Below, in pieces: positions 41,226 through 48,776 of a stretch of 50,349 bases of DNA; the first letter of the stretch is position 1; each line of letters opens with the position of its first letter. The stretch spans positions 1-50,349 of the forward strand of contig JAOAPX010000011.1 of NCBI GenBank assembly GCA_025463125.1. Reading direction: 5' to 3'. The notes beneath the pieces are model-generated. The model was given only the letters and a program-made list of their open reading frames with translations. It was not told the DNA's origin and did not search any database. The position numbers and the translations under genes are program-made. The stretch comes from Acidobacteriota bacterium (GTDB lineage Bacteria > Acidobacteriota > Blastocatellia > Pyrinomonadales > Pyrinomonadaceae).

Positions 41226-43076
41226 ATGACAAATCCAATGACCGAGCCTGAAAAACAGGAATTATCATATGTCGTGGCAGATAAAATAAATCCGCTGCCG
41301 CGTTCAATTGTCCGCCGGACGGCTTTTGAACTGCTTGACGGCGAATGGCGCTTTGCGCTTGATGTTGAAGACCGTGGGCTTAAGGAACAATGGCAAAACG
41401 GTTACAACTTTACCGAAACCGCTTCTTTTCCAGGCTCGATTGAGTCTTATCTGGCTGCGGCTAAAGAAGATGTAAAAGTAGCTCATTCGCTTTATTCCAA
41501 CAGCGATGAGGTCGTCGCCTGGTACGAGCGCGATTTTAGTATTCCGCAGGGATGGCAGATGCAAGCCGACAAGCTGACGCAGCTTACTTTCGGCGCGTGC
41601 GGCTACGAAACGCGCGTCTGGCTTAACGGCGTTCTGCTCAAAACGATCGAAGGCGAAGAAGTGCATTACGGCGAATATAATTCGTTTTCGTACGAGCTTC
41701 CGGCAGAGCTCTTAAAACCGGTTAATCGCTTGACGATACGCGTCTCCGACACGATAGATTCGCAGATTCCGCGCGGCAAACAGGCTTCGCGCGTGTATAA
41801 ACAGGGCGGCATCTGGTATCAAACGATTTCCGGCGCAGTGCGCAGCATCTGGATCGAACCGGTCGGGCGCAATCGTCTGCGCTCGCGTCTCGGCATTATC
41901 AGCAGTTTGCGCGATCGTCTCGTCGAGCTTGATTTGACGACGCGAATTCACGAAGCGGGCGATTATCGCTTGCGACTGACAATTATGTCGCATGACGAGA
42001 ACGGCTCTTACACTGCGGAAAATCCTATCGTAGAAGAATTCGATTTAACGCTCGAAGAAGGCGAAAAACAGCAGCGCGTTCCGGTAGCGATGCCGAATGC
42101 GCGTCTCTGGTCGCCCGCCGCGCCGCATCTTTATCATTTACTTGCGGAATTGATCGCGCCGGACGGCAACATTACCGGCATCGAAACGCATTTCGGGCTG
42201 CGCAAGATAGAATCGCGCGGTCGTCACGTTTATCTTAACAACGAACCGATTTACATCGACGGGATTCTATACCAGCCGGGCGTTTCGACGTTTGACGAAA
42301 TGCGGCGGCATCTTCTCGCAATGAAACGGCTCGGATGCAATCTCGTGCGCGTTCATATTGCCGGCATCGACCCGCGAATCTACGCGATTGCCGACGAAAT
42401 CGGCTTGATGCTCTGGGTCGAAGTTCCTTCGCCGCACGTTTCGACGCAGCTCAGCCGCGATAACCATTGGGCGGAACTCCAGAGAATGCTCGTTTTTATC
42501 GCTTCGCATCCGTCGATCGTAATTTTAAGTTTGTACAACGAAGATTGGGGCGCCGAAGATATTACGACAAACGTTGAAACGCGGCGCTATATCTCGAACA
42601 CTTTCGATTATTTGCGGCTTCATTACCCGCAGCTTCTTGTCGTCGATAACGATGGCTGGAATCACGTTTCCAGGCGCGGAAGACTTTGCTCGCATCTGTT
42701 GAGCGTACACGTTTATACGCCAGAGCTTGCGACATGGTCGTCGGTTCTCGATCGTATTGTCGCCGGAGAAACAAAAGGCGTCGCGGCTCAGCCTCTGATT
42801 GTCGGCGACCCGTATTTTTATCACGGGCAAGCGCCCCTCGTTATCAGCGAATGGGGCGGATTCGGTTTTACGGATTACGGCGGACCGGGCGCCAACGATG
42901 AAAAGACCAAGCGAATTCGAGAATTCAAACGCGAAATGCGCCGCCGTCCGGTCGCCGGAGATATCTATACGCAGGCGACGAGTATCGAAGAAGAAACCAA
43001 CGGCATCATCGATCCGGCAAGCGGCGAACTGCTCGTTCCGCCGGGATTGCTAAATTCCAGTTCGCTAATCGATTAG
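41226..43076 (+). CDS. Glycoside hydrolase family 2 protein, cytoplasmic form
   Basis: 616 residues from ATG 41226. An in-frame TTG at 41196 would add 10 residues. No signal peptide. Residues about 25-200 form the sugar-binding jelly roll (SFPGSIESYL, LTFGACGYETRVWLNG, NSFSYELP) and about 205-300 the immunoglobulin-like domain. The (beta/alpha)8 barrel carries the acid/base Glu439 in LSLYNEDWGAED and the nucleophile Glu542 in PLVISEWGGFGF. These match the GH2 retaining mechanism. The C-terminal domains of LacZ-like members are absent, so it is closer to the short beta-galactosidase/beta-glucuronidase type. The substrate is not predictable. It lies alone, convergent to the response regulator, with which it shares a hairpin. 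Confidence 0.88.
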   Translation: MTNPMTEPEKQELSYVVADKINPLPRSIVRRTAFELLDGEWRFALDVEDRGLKEQWQNGYNFTETASFPGSIESYLAAAKEDVKVAHSLYSNSDEVVAWYERDFSIPQGWQMQADKLTQLTFGACGYETRVWLNGVLLKTIEGEEVHYGEYNSFSYELPAELLKPVNRLTIRVSDTIDSQIPRGKQASRVYKQGGIWYQTISGAVRSIWIEPVGRNRLRSRLGIISSLRDRLVELDLTTRIHEAGDYRLRLTIMSHDENGSYTAENPIVEEFDLTLEEGEKQQRVPVAMPNARLWSPAAPHLYHLLAELIAPDGNITGIETHFGLRKIESRGRHVYLNNEPIYIDGILYQPGVSTFDEMRRHLLAMKRLGCNLVRVHIAGIDPRIYAIADEIGLMLWVEVPSPHVSTQLSRDNHWAELQRMLVFIASHPSIVILSLYNEDWGAEDITTNVETRRYISNTFDYLRLHYPQLLVVDNDGWNHVSRRGRLCSHLLSVHVYTPELATWSSVLDRIVAGETKGVAAQPLIVGDPYFYHGQAPLVISEWGGFGFTDYGGPGANDEKTKRIREFKREMRRRPVAGDIYTQATSIEEETNGIIDPASGELLVPPGLLNSSSLID

Positions 43077-43083
43077 CAAAGCT

Positions 43084-43121
43084 CTGTATCTCGAGCGAGA
43101 AATTTACTACTCGAGATACAG
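43084..43121. terminator. 12-bp hairpin overlapping the response-regulator stop codon
   Basis: CTGTATCTCGAG (43084-43095) and CTCGAGATACAG (43110-43121) pair perfectly around 14 bases. The right arm is the last codons of the minus-strand regulator and its stop lies in the loop. No T-run follows on either strand, so termination may be weak. Confidence 0.55.
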
Positions 43122-43469
43122 ACTTAAAAAAGACTCTAAACTTTCAAAATGAAGCGGTTTGACGATAACATCATCGAAGCCTGCGCGCAGCGCCATATCA
43201 ACCGATGTATTTTTAAATGCGGTTAAAGCGACGATCGAAACGTATTCAAAACCTTCGATCTTTCTAATGATTTTTGTGGCGGTGGCTCCGTCCATTCCGG
43301 GCATCGCCAAATCCATCAAAATCAGATCGGGCTGAAACTGCACGGTTTTCTCCACTGCCTCATAGCCGTCTGACGCTTCGATAACCTGATAGCCGTATAT
43401 TCCTATCAAGGTTTTCATCATTCTGCGAACATCGGCATAATCTTCTACAACCAGAACGGTTTTCGGCAT
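43107..43469 (-). CDS. Single-domain response regulator (CheY-like)
   Basis: 120 residues, a receiver domain with no output domain. The acidic pocket is Glu9-Asp10 (VVEDYADV), the phosphoacceptor is Asp53 in LILMDLAMPGMDG, the switch Thr is Thr83 (VALTAF), and the conserved Lys is Lys104 in IVKPLHFES. It would receive phosphate from a histidine kinase and act by protein contact. No kinase is adjacent. The HPt kinase at 0.6 kb is a candidate only by co-residence in the window. It is convergent to the GH2 gene and lies 227 bases downstream of the subtilase gene on the same strand. Confidence 0.93.
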   Translation of the reverse strand: MPKTVLVVEDYADVRRMMKTLIGIYGYQVIEASDGYEAVEKTVQFQPDLILMDLAMPGMDGATATKIIRKIEGFEYVSIVALTAFKNTSVDMALRAGFDDVIVKPLHFESLESFLSLYLE

Positions 43470-43695
43470 ATTATTCCCCGCCTTATATAAAAATCATTTT
43501 ATCTTATGATACAGAAGCGATATTCTATTTACAACAGTTTTTTATTTTGATTAAAAATGTTTATCCAGATAATCGCGAGCCTGTAAACTATCAGATTAAC
43601 TGTTGCTGCGTCAACAAGTTAGCTGGCTGGACGGGTAATTTGATGCGATAGGAATTTGAGTTTATTTGGAGATTTCCCGCCCGGTGAAAAATTCT

Positions 43696-45096
43696 TTAAG
43701 TGAATAAAAGAGCTTTTTCGACAGCTTGTCGCGGATCAATTACGCCCCAGCCCTGGCGGTCAACTTCGTAGCCGGGAAGCCTTTCCGCCGTCGAAATCAA
43801 AATTCTTTTTATTTGCTGCGGCGTCAATTTCGAATTGGCTTCGAGCATCTGCGCAATTACAGAAGAAACGATCGGTGCGGAAAACGATGTGCCGTCAACG
43901 TATTTATAATGTTTTGTAATAAAGCTTTCCTGGCTTAATTTGAGCGCGATAATCTGGCGCAGCATATACGCCGGGCGGTCTAGCGCCGCGTCGAGTTCCG
44001 ATTCTACGCCCGGATTTTCGCGAACGATCGAATGCAGCTGGTCGTCTTCAGCTTTATCGAGTTTTTCTAAAAGCGATGCCTGCTGAGCCGTCGGCGTATT
44101 CGGCAAAATCGGCGCCGGAACCCAGATCGAGGGCGCGATGATTTCCGGTTTTTGGAATCCGTCGAGCGTCGGACCGTAGCTCGAACGATACATTCCGCGT
44201 CTTGTCCGGTTGATCGAATTTTGATCGTCGAGCCCGCCGACCGCGATTGCCGACGGAGCCGAAGCGGGCGGAAAAACCGGGTGATTCGGTAAATGCCCGG
44301 CGTTGCCGACGGCGCAGACGATGGTTAATCCGCGCGCCACGCATTTTTCAACCGTTTGCGAAAGCGGATCGTTCAGGTAACTTTGTTCGAAATCGCCGCC
44401 GGCTGAAATATTGACGATTTTAATCGAATATTTCGCTTGATTTTCCAAAACCCATTCCAGCCCGTCCTGAATATTGCGTTCGGTAATGCGCCCGGTTCTT
44501 GCGAGTTTTACTAAAACGACGTTTGCGTCCGGCGCGATTCCGCGATAAAAACCGTTTGACAAACCGCCGTTTCCAGCCGCGACCACCGAAGTCATCATTC
44601 CGTGCCAGCTCGCCGCATCGGGCTGAAACAGCGACGACAAATCGCCGTTTTCATCAAGCAGATTGCGGTAACCGATAATGCGATTATCCGGCGTCGTCAA
44701 ATCGACGTGCGGGTAAAATCCCGAGTCGAGAAAAGCGATGGTTACGTCTTTGCCTGTAAAACGCTCGTCGGAATCGAGCCGCAGAGGCGTCGAAAGGACG
44801 TGCGACCCATCCTTCTGCATCGCGGCGTCCTTGATGATTTGCTCTTTGGCACGTTCGAAAAGCCTTACGCAGCGCTCGCAAACCGCTTGAAACTCACGCG
44901 TGTCCGGCGCGTTGGCATTAATCAGCTGCCGCAAATCTTCTTCCAGAACGATTAACGGAACGTATTCGTCACGCGTTTCCCGCGAACAAACGGGACAAAC
45001 CTTTTCGCCCGCCGCGATGTCCGCGCCGGTCGTCGCCCGCTGTAGTTGTAAAGATTCCGTCGGAGTCATTTTGCGGTTTAAGTTTTCCATAAACAC
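43696..45096 (-). CDS. Subtilisin-like serine protease with N-terminal zinc-ribbon-like domain
   Basis: 466 residues with no signal peptide. The N-terminus carries two cysteine pairs, C34/C37 (CPVC) and C73/C76 (CERC), with about 35 residues between, a likely zinc site. The S8 catalytic triad is Asp124 in AFLDSGFYPHVD, His165 in SWHGMMTSV and Ser404 in VDGTSFSAPIVSS. The oxyanion Asn265 is in AVGNAGHLPN. Between AVGGLD and the Ser block there is a ~70-residue helical insert (about 335-400, LLEKLDKAEDDQLHSIV). All catalytic residues are present. An intracellular subtilase controlled by a zinc or adaptor domain is the simplest reading, and the substrate is unknown. It is probably monocistronic. 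Confidence 0.88.
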   Translation of the reverse strand: MFMENLNRKMTPTESLQLQRATTGADIAAGEKVCPVCSRETRDEYVPLIVLEEDLRQLINANAPDTREFQAVCERCVRLFERAKEQIIKDAAMQKDGSHVLSTPLRLDSDERFTGKDVTIAFLDSGFYPHVDLTTPDNRIIGYRNLLDENGDLSSLFQPDAASWHGMMTSVVAAGNGGLSNGFYRGIAPDANVVLVKLARTGRITERNIQDGLEWVLENQAKYSIKIVNISAGGDFEQSYLNDPLSQTVEKCVARGLTIVCAVGNAGHLPNHPVFPPASAPSAIAVGGLDDQNSINRTRRGMYRSSYGPTLDGFQKPEIIAPSIWVPAPILPNTPTAQQASLLEKLDKAEDDQLHSIVRENPGVESELDAALDRPAYMLRQIIALKLSQESFITKHYKYVDGTSFSAPIVSSVIAQMLEANSKLTPQQIKRILISTAERLPGYEVDRQGWGVIDPRQAVEKALLFT

Positions 45097-45277
45097 AAGT
45101 TAAAATCAATTTAACAGGAAAGCATGAGAGAAGAGAGAATGGCGGCTTTTTAATAGTGATATTCAATAAGTGACCGGTTAAAAATCTTTGTTTTTCAATC
45201 CTTCATTTAATGTTTATTTCGCTCGATTATTACAACGCTTTTTCGTTTTTCACTGTTCACTATTCATTATCTCTTAG

Positions 45278-45317
45278 CCTTTCAAAAATATGGAATCTTC
45301 CTTTCAAAAATATGGAA
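45278..45317 (+). repeat. 18-bp tandem repeat at the patatin start codon
   Basis: CCTTTCAAAAATATGGAA occurs at 45278-45295 and again at 45300-45317, 22 bases apart. Each copy contains an ATG (45290 and 45312). Only the second is in frame with the phospholipase, since 22 is not a multiple of 3. Confidence 0.9.
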
Positions 45318-46094
45318 CGAAAAAAAGTCGGTATTGCGCTTTCCGGCGGCGCGGCGCGCGGTTTTGCTCATCTCGGAGTTTTGAAAGTTCTTGCCGAAAA
45401 CGATATTCCGATTGATTTTGTCGCAGGAACCAGCGCGGGCTCGTTTGCCGGCGCGGCTTTCGCTTCGGGTTTGAGCATTGAAGAAATCATCGCTATGTCG
45501 CGCAAAATAAGCTGGTTTCGGATGACCGGATTTTCTTATTCGCCGAAAGGTCTGCTTTCAAACGCTTCGATGGGAACTTTTATCAGGCAGCATTTTCCGC
45601 ACAAAAATCTCGAAGATTTCCCGATCCCGTTCGCGGCGGTCGCGTGCGATTTGGAAACGGGCAAAGAAGTTATTTTGAAAGAGACGGGCGACGCAGCCGA
45701 TGCCGTTCGCGCGAGCTGCGCTATTCCCGGCGTTTTCGTTCCGGTCGTCAGCGAAGGCAGAATGCTGATCGACGGCGGAGTCGTTTCAAACGTACCGACA
45801 AAAGCGGTCAGGAAATTGGGCGCCGAAATTGTTATCGCCGTCGATGTACTGGCTTCGGGCGCGACTTACTGGGGCTCGCCTTCGACACTGCTCGGCATCT
45901 TTTTTCAATCGGCGATGATGCTTCTGCGCGCCGCTTCAAAATCGCATCATTACCGCGCAGACGTTGTGATTATTCCGGAAATCGCGCATCTGCGCCCCGA
46001 CGAAATCAGCAAAATGGACGAGTTCATAAAAGCCGGCGAAGAAGCCGCGCTCGAAAAACTGGATGAAATAAAAGCTTTGCTCAACGAGACGTAA
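45312..46094 (+). CDS. Patatin-like phospholipase (RssA-type)
   Basis: 260 residues from ATG 45312, which starts ERKKVGIALSGGAARGFAHLG, the usual first strand. Longer in-frame starts would add ~34 residues of unrelated hydrophobic sequence. The oxyanion loop is SGGAARG (11-17), the nucleophile Ser41 lies in GTSAGS (G-x-S-x-G), and the dyad Asp154 is in DGGVVSNVP. RssA-type proteins are cytoplasmic lipid acyl hydrolases. Substrates are mostly unknown. No Shine-Dalgarno sequence precedes the ATG. A repeated segment covers the start region. It is convergent to the SET-domain gene. Confidence 0.92.
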   Translation: MERKKVGIALSGGAARGFAHLGVLKVLAENDIPIDFVAGTSAGSFAGAAFASGLSIEEIIAMSRKISWFRMTGFSYSPKGLLSNASMGTFIRQHFPHKNLEDFPIPFAAVACDLETGKEVILKETGDAADAVRASCAIPGVFVPVVSEGRMLIDGGVVSNVPTKAVRKLGAEIVIAVDVLASGATYWGSPSTLLGIFFQSAMMLLRAASKSHHYRADVVIIPEIAHLRPDEISKMDEFIKAGEEAALEKLDEIKALLNET

Positions 46095-46186
46095 ATTATT
46101 CGATTTATAAAGAAAATCACAAATCAAACACGGCAAAAGCGGTACGTTATAATTGTTGTAATTGTTATAAAAAGAAGATTTTCGTT

Positions 46187-46579
46187 TCAGAAACGGTAAA
46201 AGCCTTCGATCAAATCCATATCGAACAGCGCGTAATTGCAGGTTAATTCCTCGCCCTGATTTATATTCCGGGAAGCTATGGTAACGTCGTTTTCGCCGCC
46301 GTCGCAGACGTCCAGGCAGTTCGGTTCGTCGGAATGATTGAAAAACCGGGCATCGTCGCCGCATAAAACGTAAAGATTAGAATCCTTTTCGCGGTACGTG
46401 TATTTTTTAATTTGTTCGCGGCAGCAATCGTCTAATTCACCGATTTCCCGCGCGGTCAGGCGAAGGTCTATCAGCGAATTATATCTCCACAAAATTGTGC
46501 CTTTTTTAATAAATTCGGCGGCAAATAAGCCGATGCCCTCGATACAACTGACGCCAAGCTTTGTTTTAACGAGCAGCAT
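46187..46579 (-). CDS. Minimal SET-domain protein
   Basis: 130 residues, essentially a bare SET domain. The early strands are SCIEGIGLFAAEFIKKGTILWRY, the S-adenosylmethionine/active-site block is FFNHSDEPNCLD (compare NHSxxPN in SET methyltransferases), and the closing block is NINQGEELTCNYALFD, with GEELT and the active-site Tyr. In eukaryotes these enzymes methylate lysines. In bacteria a few methylate chromatin-like or ribosomal proteins. Pre-SET and post-SET cysteine clusters are absent. Activity is plausible, the target unknown. No DNA-binding partner gene is next to it. It is convergent to the patatin gene. Confidence 0.85.
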   Translation of the reverse strand: MLLVKTKLGVSCIEGIGLFAAEFIKKGTILWRYNSLIDLRLTAREIGELDDCCREQIKKYTYREKDSNLYVLCGDDARFFNHSDEPNCLDVCDGGENDVTIASRNINQGEELTCNYALFDMDLIEGFYRF

Positions 46580-46620
46580 TGTTTCTCTTTTTCACCTTCA
46601 AGCTAAATTCGGCGGCAAAT
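46510..46620. repeat. 17-bp direct repeat in and before the SET gene
   Basis: TAAATTCGGCGGCAAAT occurs at 46510-46526, inside the SET coding region (encoding FAAEF on the complement), and again at 46604-46620, 25 bases upstream of its start codon. The separation is 94 bases. Confidence 0.85.
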
Positions 46621-46806
46621 TCGAATTTTTCGCACGGTCAAAAAAATTCTTTTCAAAAATACCCGACTTCAAAATCCGTTTCCGTCATATTGAAGACATA
46701 ATAATTCTTACGTTTAATTAATTTCTTCGATTTTTTGTTTTCTTTGAATGCTCCTTGAACGGAAACAGCCGAACAAAAACCTTTCTTTAAACAGAAAATA
46801 AAAAAA

Positions 46807-46839
46807 TCAAAAGGCGCGGGCTTAATTCGCGCCTTTTGA
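46807..46839 (-). terminator. Intrinsic terminator of the FAD-Rieske gene
   Basis: TCAAAAGGCGCG (46807-46818) pairs with CGCGCCTTTTGA (46828-46839). Read on the complement it is followed by TTTTTTTATTTTC. It ends the gene whose stop is at 46845. Confidence 0.87.
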
Positions 46840-46844
46840 AAAAT

Positions 46845-48371
46845 TTACGATTCTTCCTTTAGTTCCGCTAACCCTGTAAAAGCAGGCGTATTGATAGCGT
46901 GACCATCGACTCCGTAGCGCGAACCGTGACACGGGCAATCCCATGTTTTCTCCAAAGAGTTAAACCGCACGATGCAGCCGAGGTGCGCGCAGACGGCTGA
47001 GCGCCGGTGCAGGTTTCCGTCTTCATCCCGGTAGGCGGCGATCTTCGTCGTTCCGTGACTGATGATCGCGCCTTCGCCCGGTTTGATTTCGTCGGCTGAG
47101 GAAACGTCGCCGCCCGTGATCCAATCGACATACGGAACCGTCGAGCTGATGATTTCCGGCACGGCTTCGGTAATCGACTGCGTAGCCAGACGCGAAGGCT
47201 CATAAACTTCTGCCCACGGATTTTCGCGCCCGAGAATCAGATCGGAAACGAGCATTCCGCCGATCGTGCCGTGCGTCATACCCATCCCGGAATCGCCGGT
47301 TATCAAATAAACGTTCGGCTCGCCGGATGAAAATCTGCCGATAAAAGCCAGCCCGTCGTGAGTTTCCAAGACCTGCCCCGACCACTCGTAAAGCAATTCT
47401 TCCGCCATCGGAAAGCGCTCCCGCGTCCATTGCCAGAGGCGTGCAAAACGCTGTTCGCCGTCGTCAGCCTGCCCTGTGTGGTGGTCTTCGCCGCCGACGA
47501 TTAAAACGTCGTAATCATTCTCCGGCTGCGTCCGCACATAACGATACGGGTCAGCCGTATCCCAAAAAAGAGCTTTTTCAATCGAATCTTTCGGAACGCG
47601 CGCGCCGATCACATAAGTGCGATAAGGCGGCAGCTTGGCGAACATTTTACTCATAATCGGGTAATTCGTTGCCAGGACGATTGATTGGGCGCGAATCGTT
47701 TGATTGTTTGCCGTTTTAACTTCAGGAGCCTCTTCGCTTTTCCATTCGATGGCGCGTGTGTTTGAAAAAAGCCGCCCGCCGTTTCTTTCGATCGCCCGCG
47801 CCAAACCGGATAGATACTTGAGAACGTGAAACTGACCCTGGCGGGGAAATCTCAACGCTTCGCCCGTGTCGTAACCTGTGATGGGCGCTCGCTCGACCCA
47901 CTCGACTGCCGATAAACCGATGCGGTGCGCCGCTTCGAATTCCTCGTTTAAATCGTCTTCGCTCCGGTCTGCGGCTTCGAATAAATACCCGTCAACGCGG
48001 CGAAAATCGCAGTCGATTTGTTCTTCGGAAGCGATTCTTTCGATTTCATCGATCGCGCGCCCGTGGCTTTCGCCGGCAAGCCGGGCTTTTTCCGCACCGT
48101 GCCATTTCTCGATTCGGTAAATGCGGTCGTCGATCGCGTTTGAAAGATGCGCCGTCGTTCGTGAAGTTTCGCCGCCGCCGATTAAACCGTCGTCGATGAC
48201 GATGACTCGTTTTCCGGCTTTCGTTAAATAATAAGCGGTCGTCAGCCCGGCAATCCCGCCGCCGATAATGCAAACGTCGGTTTCTGTCGATTCGCCAAGC
48301 GTATTTTCGGCGAGCAAATCTTCGCTCGCTTCCCAATACGAGACGGTTTTCCCTTCATCGCTTTTCGCCAT
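46845..48371 (-). CDS. FAD-dependent oxidoreductase with C-terminal Rieske [2Fe-2S] domain
   Basis: 508 residues. The DAO/DadA-like part (1-~400) starts with the FAD site DVCIIGGGIAGLTTAYYLTKAG and the ribose-binding VIVIDDGLIGGGETSRTTAHL. The end block FIGRFSSGEPNVYLITGDSGMGMTHG is typical of glycine/D-amino-acid oxidase relatives. Residues about 420-508 are a Rieske domain with ligands in VCAHLGC and CPCHGSRY (C-x-H-x15-C-x2-H). A flavin oxidising an amine or similar substrate and passing electrons to a [2Fe-2S] centre is the family expectation. The natural substrate is unknown. No signal peptide is present. It is divergent from the CrtI-like gene. Confidence 0.92.
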   Translation of the reverse strand: MAKSDEGKTVSYWEASEDLLAENTLGESTETDVCIIGGGIAGLTTAYYLTKAGKRVIVIDDGLIGGGETSRTTAHLSNAIDDRIYRIEKWHGAEKARLAGESHGRAIDEIERIASEEQIDCDFRRVDGYLFEAADRSEDDLNEEFEAAHRIGLSAVEWVERAPITGYDTGEALRFPRQGQFHVLKYLSGLARAIERNGGRLFSNTRAIEWKSEEAPEVKTANNQTIRAQSIVLATNYPIMSKMFAKLPPYRTYVIGARVPKDSIEKALFWDTADPYRYVRTQPENDYDVLIVGGEDHHTGQADDGEQRFARLWQWTRERFPMAEELLYEWSGQVLETHDGLAFIGRFSSGEPNVYLITGDSGMGMTHGTIGGMLVSDLILGRENPWAEVYEPSRLATQSITEAVPEIISSTVPYVDWITGGDVSSADEIKPGEGAIISHGTTKIAAYRDEDGNLHRRSAVCAHLGCIVRFNSLEKTWDCPCHGSRYGVDGHAINTPAFTGLAELKEES

Positions 48372-48776
48372 AATATTCCTTCCTCATTCGAAATTTTACT
48401 GTGCGGTTATTATAAAACTTTTGCGCGTTTAGCTGGTAGATTTTTTTACTCGAAGACATTTAGACGATTCTCAGCGCGAAAGATCATTCGCGGCAAAAGC
48501 AAACGGCTCCGCTGTTTAATAAATTATCGCGCATTTGCATACGACCGGCGCCGGTTTGACGATTATTATTGATAAGCAAAAAACGAATTTAAAGTCGTGT
48601 TTATTCTCAATTATTACCGCGGCAATCGAAACCTTGAGCATTTATGATTTGTAAAGATAGCCGAGCGGTAAAAAAGAGAATTTGCTTTATAGTTTTTATG
48701 TGTAAATGCCTCGTTAAATTGTTTACAATCAATAAATGCCTGAAATATAAAAAATCCCTTTCGGCTGCGAAAATTT
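48372..48776. other. Divergent intergenic region, 405 bases
   Basis: It lies between the FAD-Rieske gene (minus) and the CrtI-like gene (plus). On the complement, TATAAT (48409-48414) is a perfect -10 for the Rieske gene, without a good -35. On the plus strand, a promoter is predicted at 48722-48751. No coding frame with a plausible start and no RNA gene were recognised in the middle 300 bases. Confidence 0.55.
48722..48751 (+). promoter_or_regulatory. Predicted sigma70 promoter of the CrtI-like oxidoreductase
   Basis: TTTACA (48722-48727) and TATAAA (48746-48751), each 5 of 6 to consensus, with an 18-base spacer. The leader would be about 18-20 bases to the ATG at 48777. Confidence 0.55.

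Noticed and set aside
45210..45311. Longer N-terminus for the patatin protein
   Set aside because: The additional ~34 residues (FISLDYYNAFSFF...) are unlike the family and cross the repeat. The ATG at 45312 begins the conserved strand.
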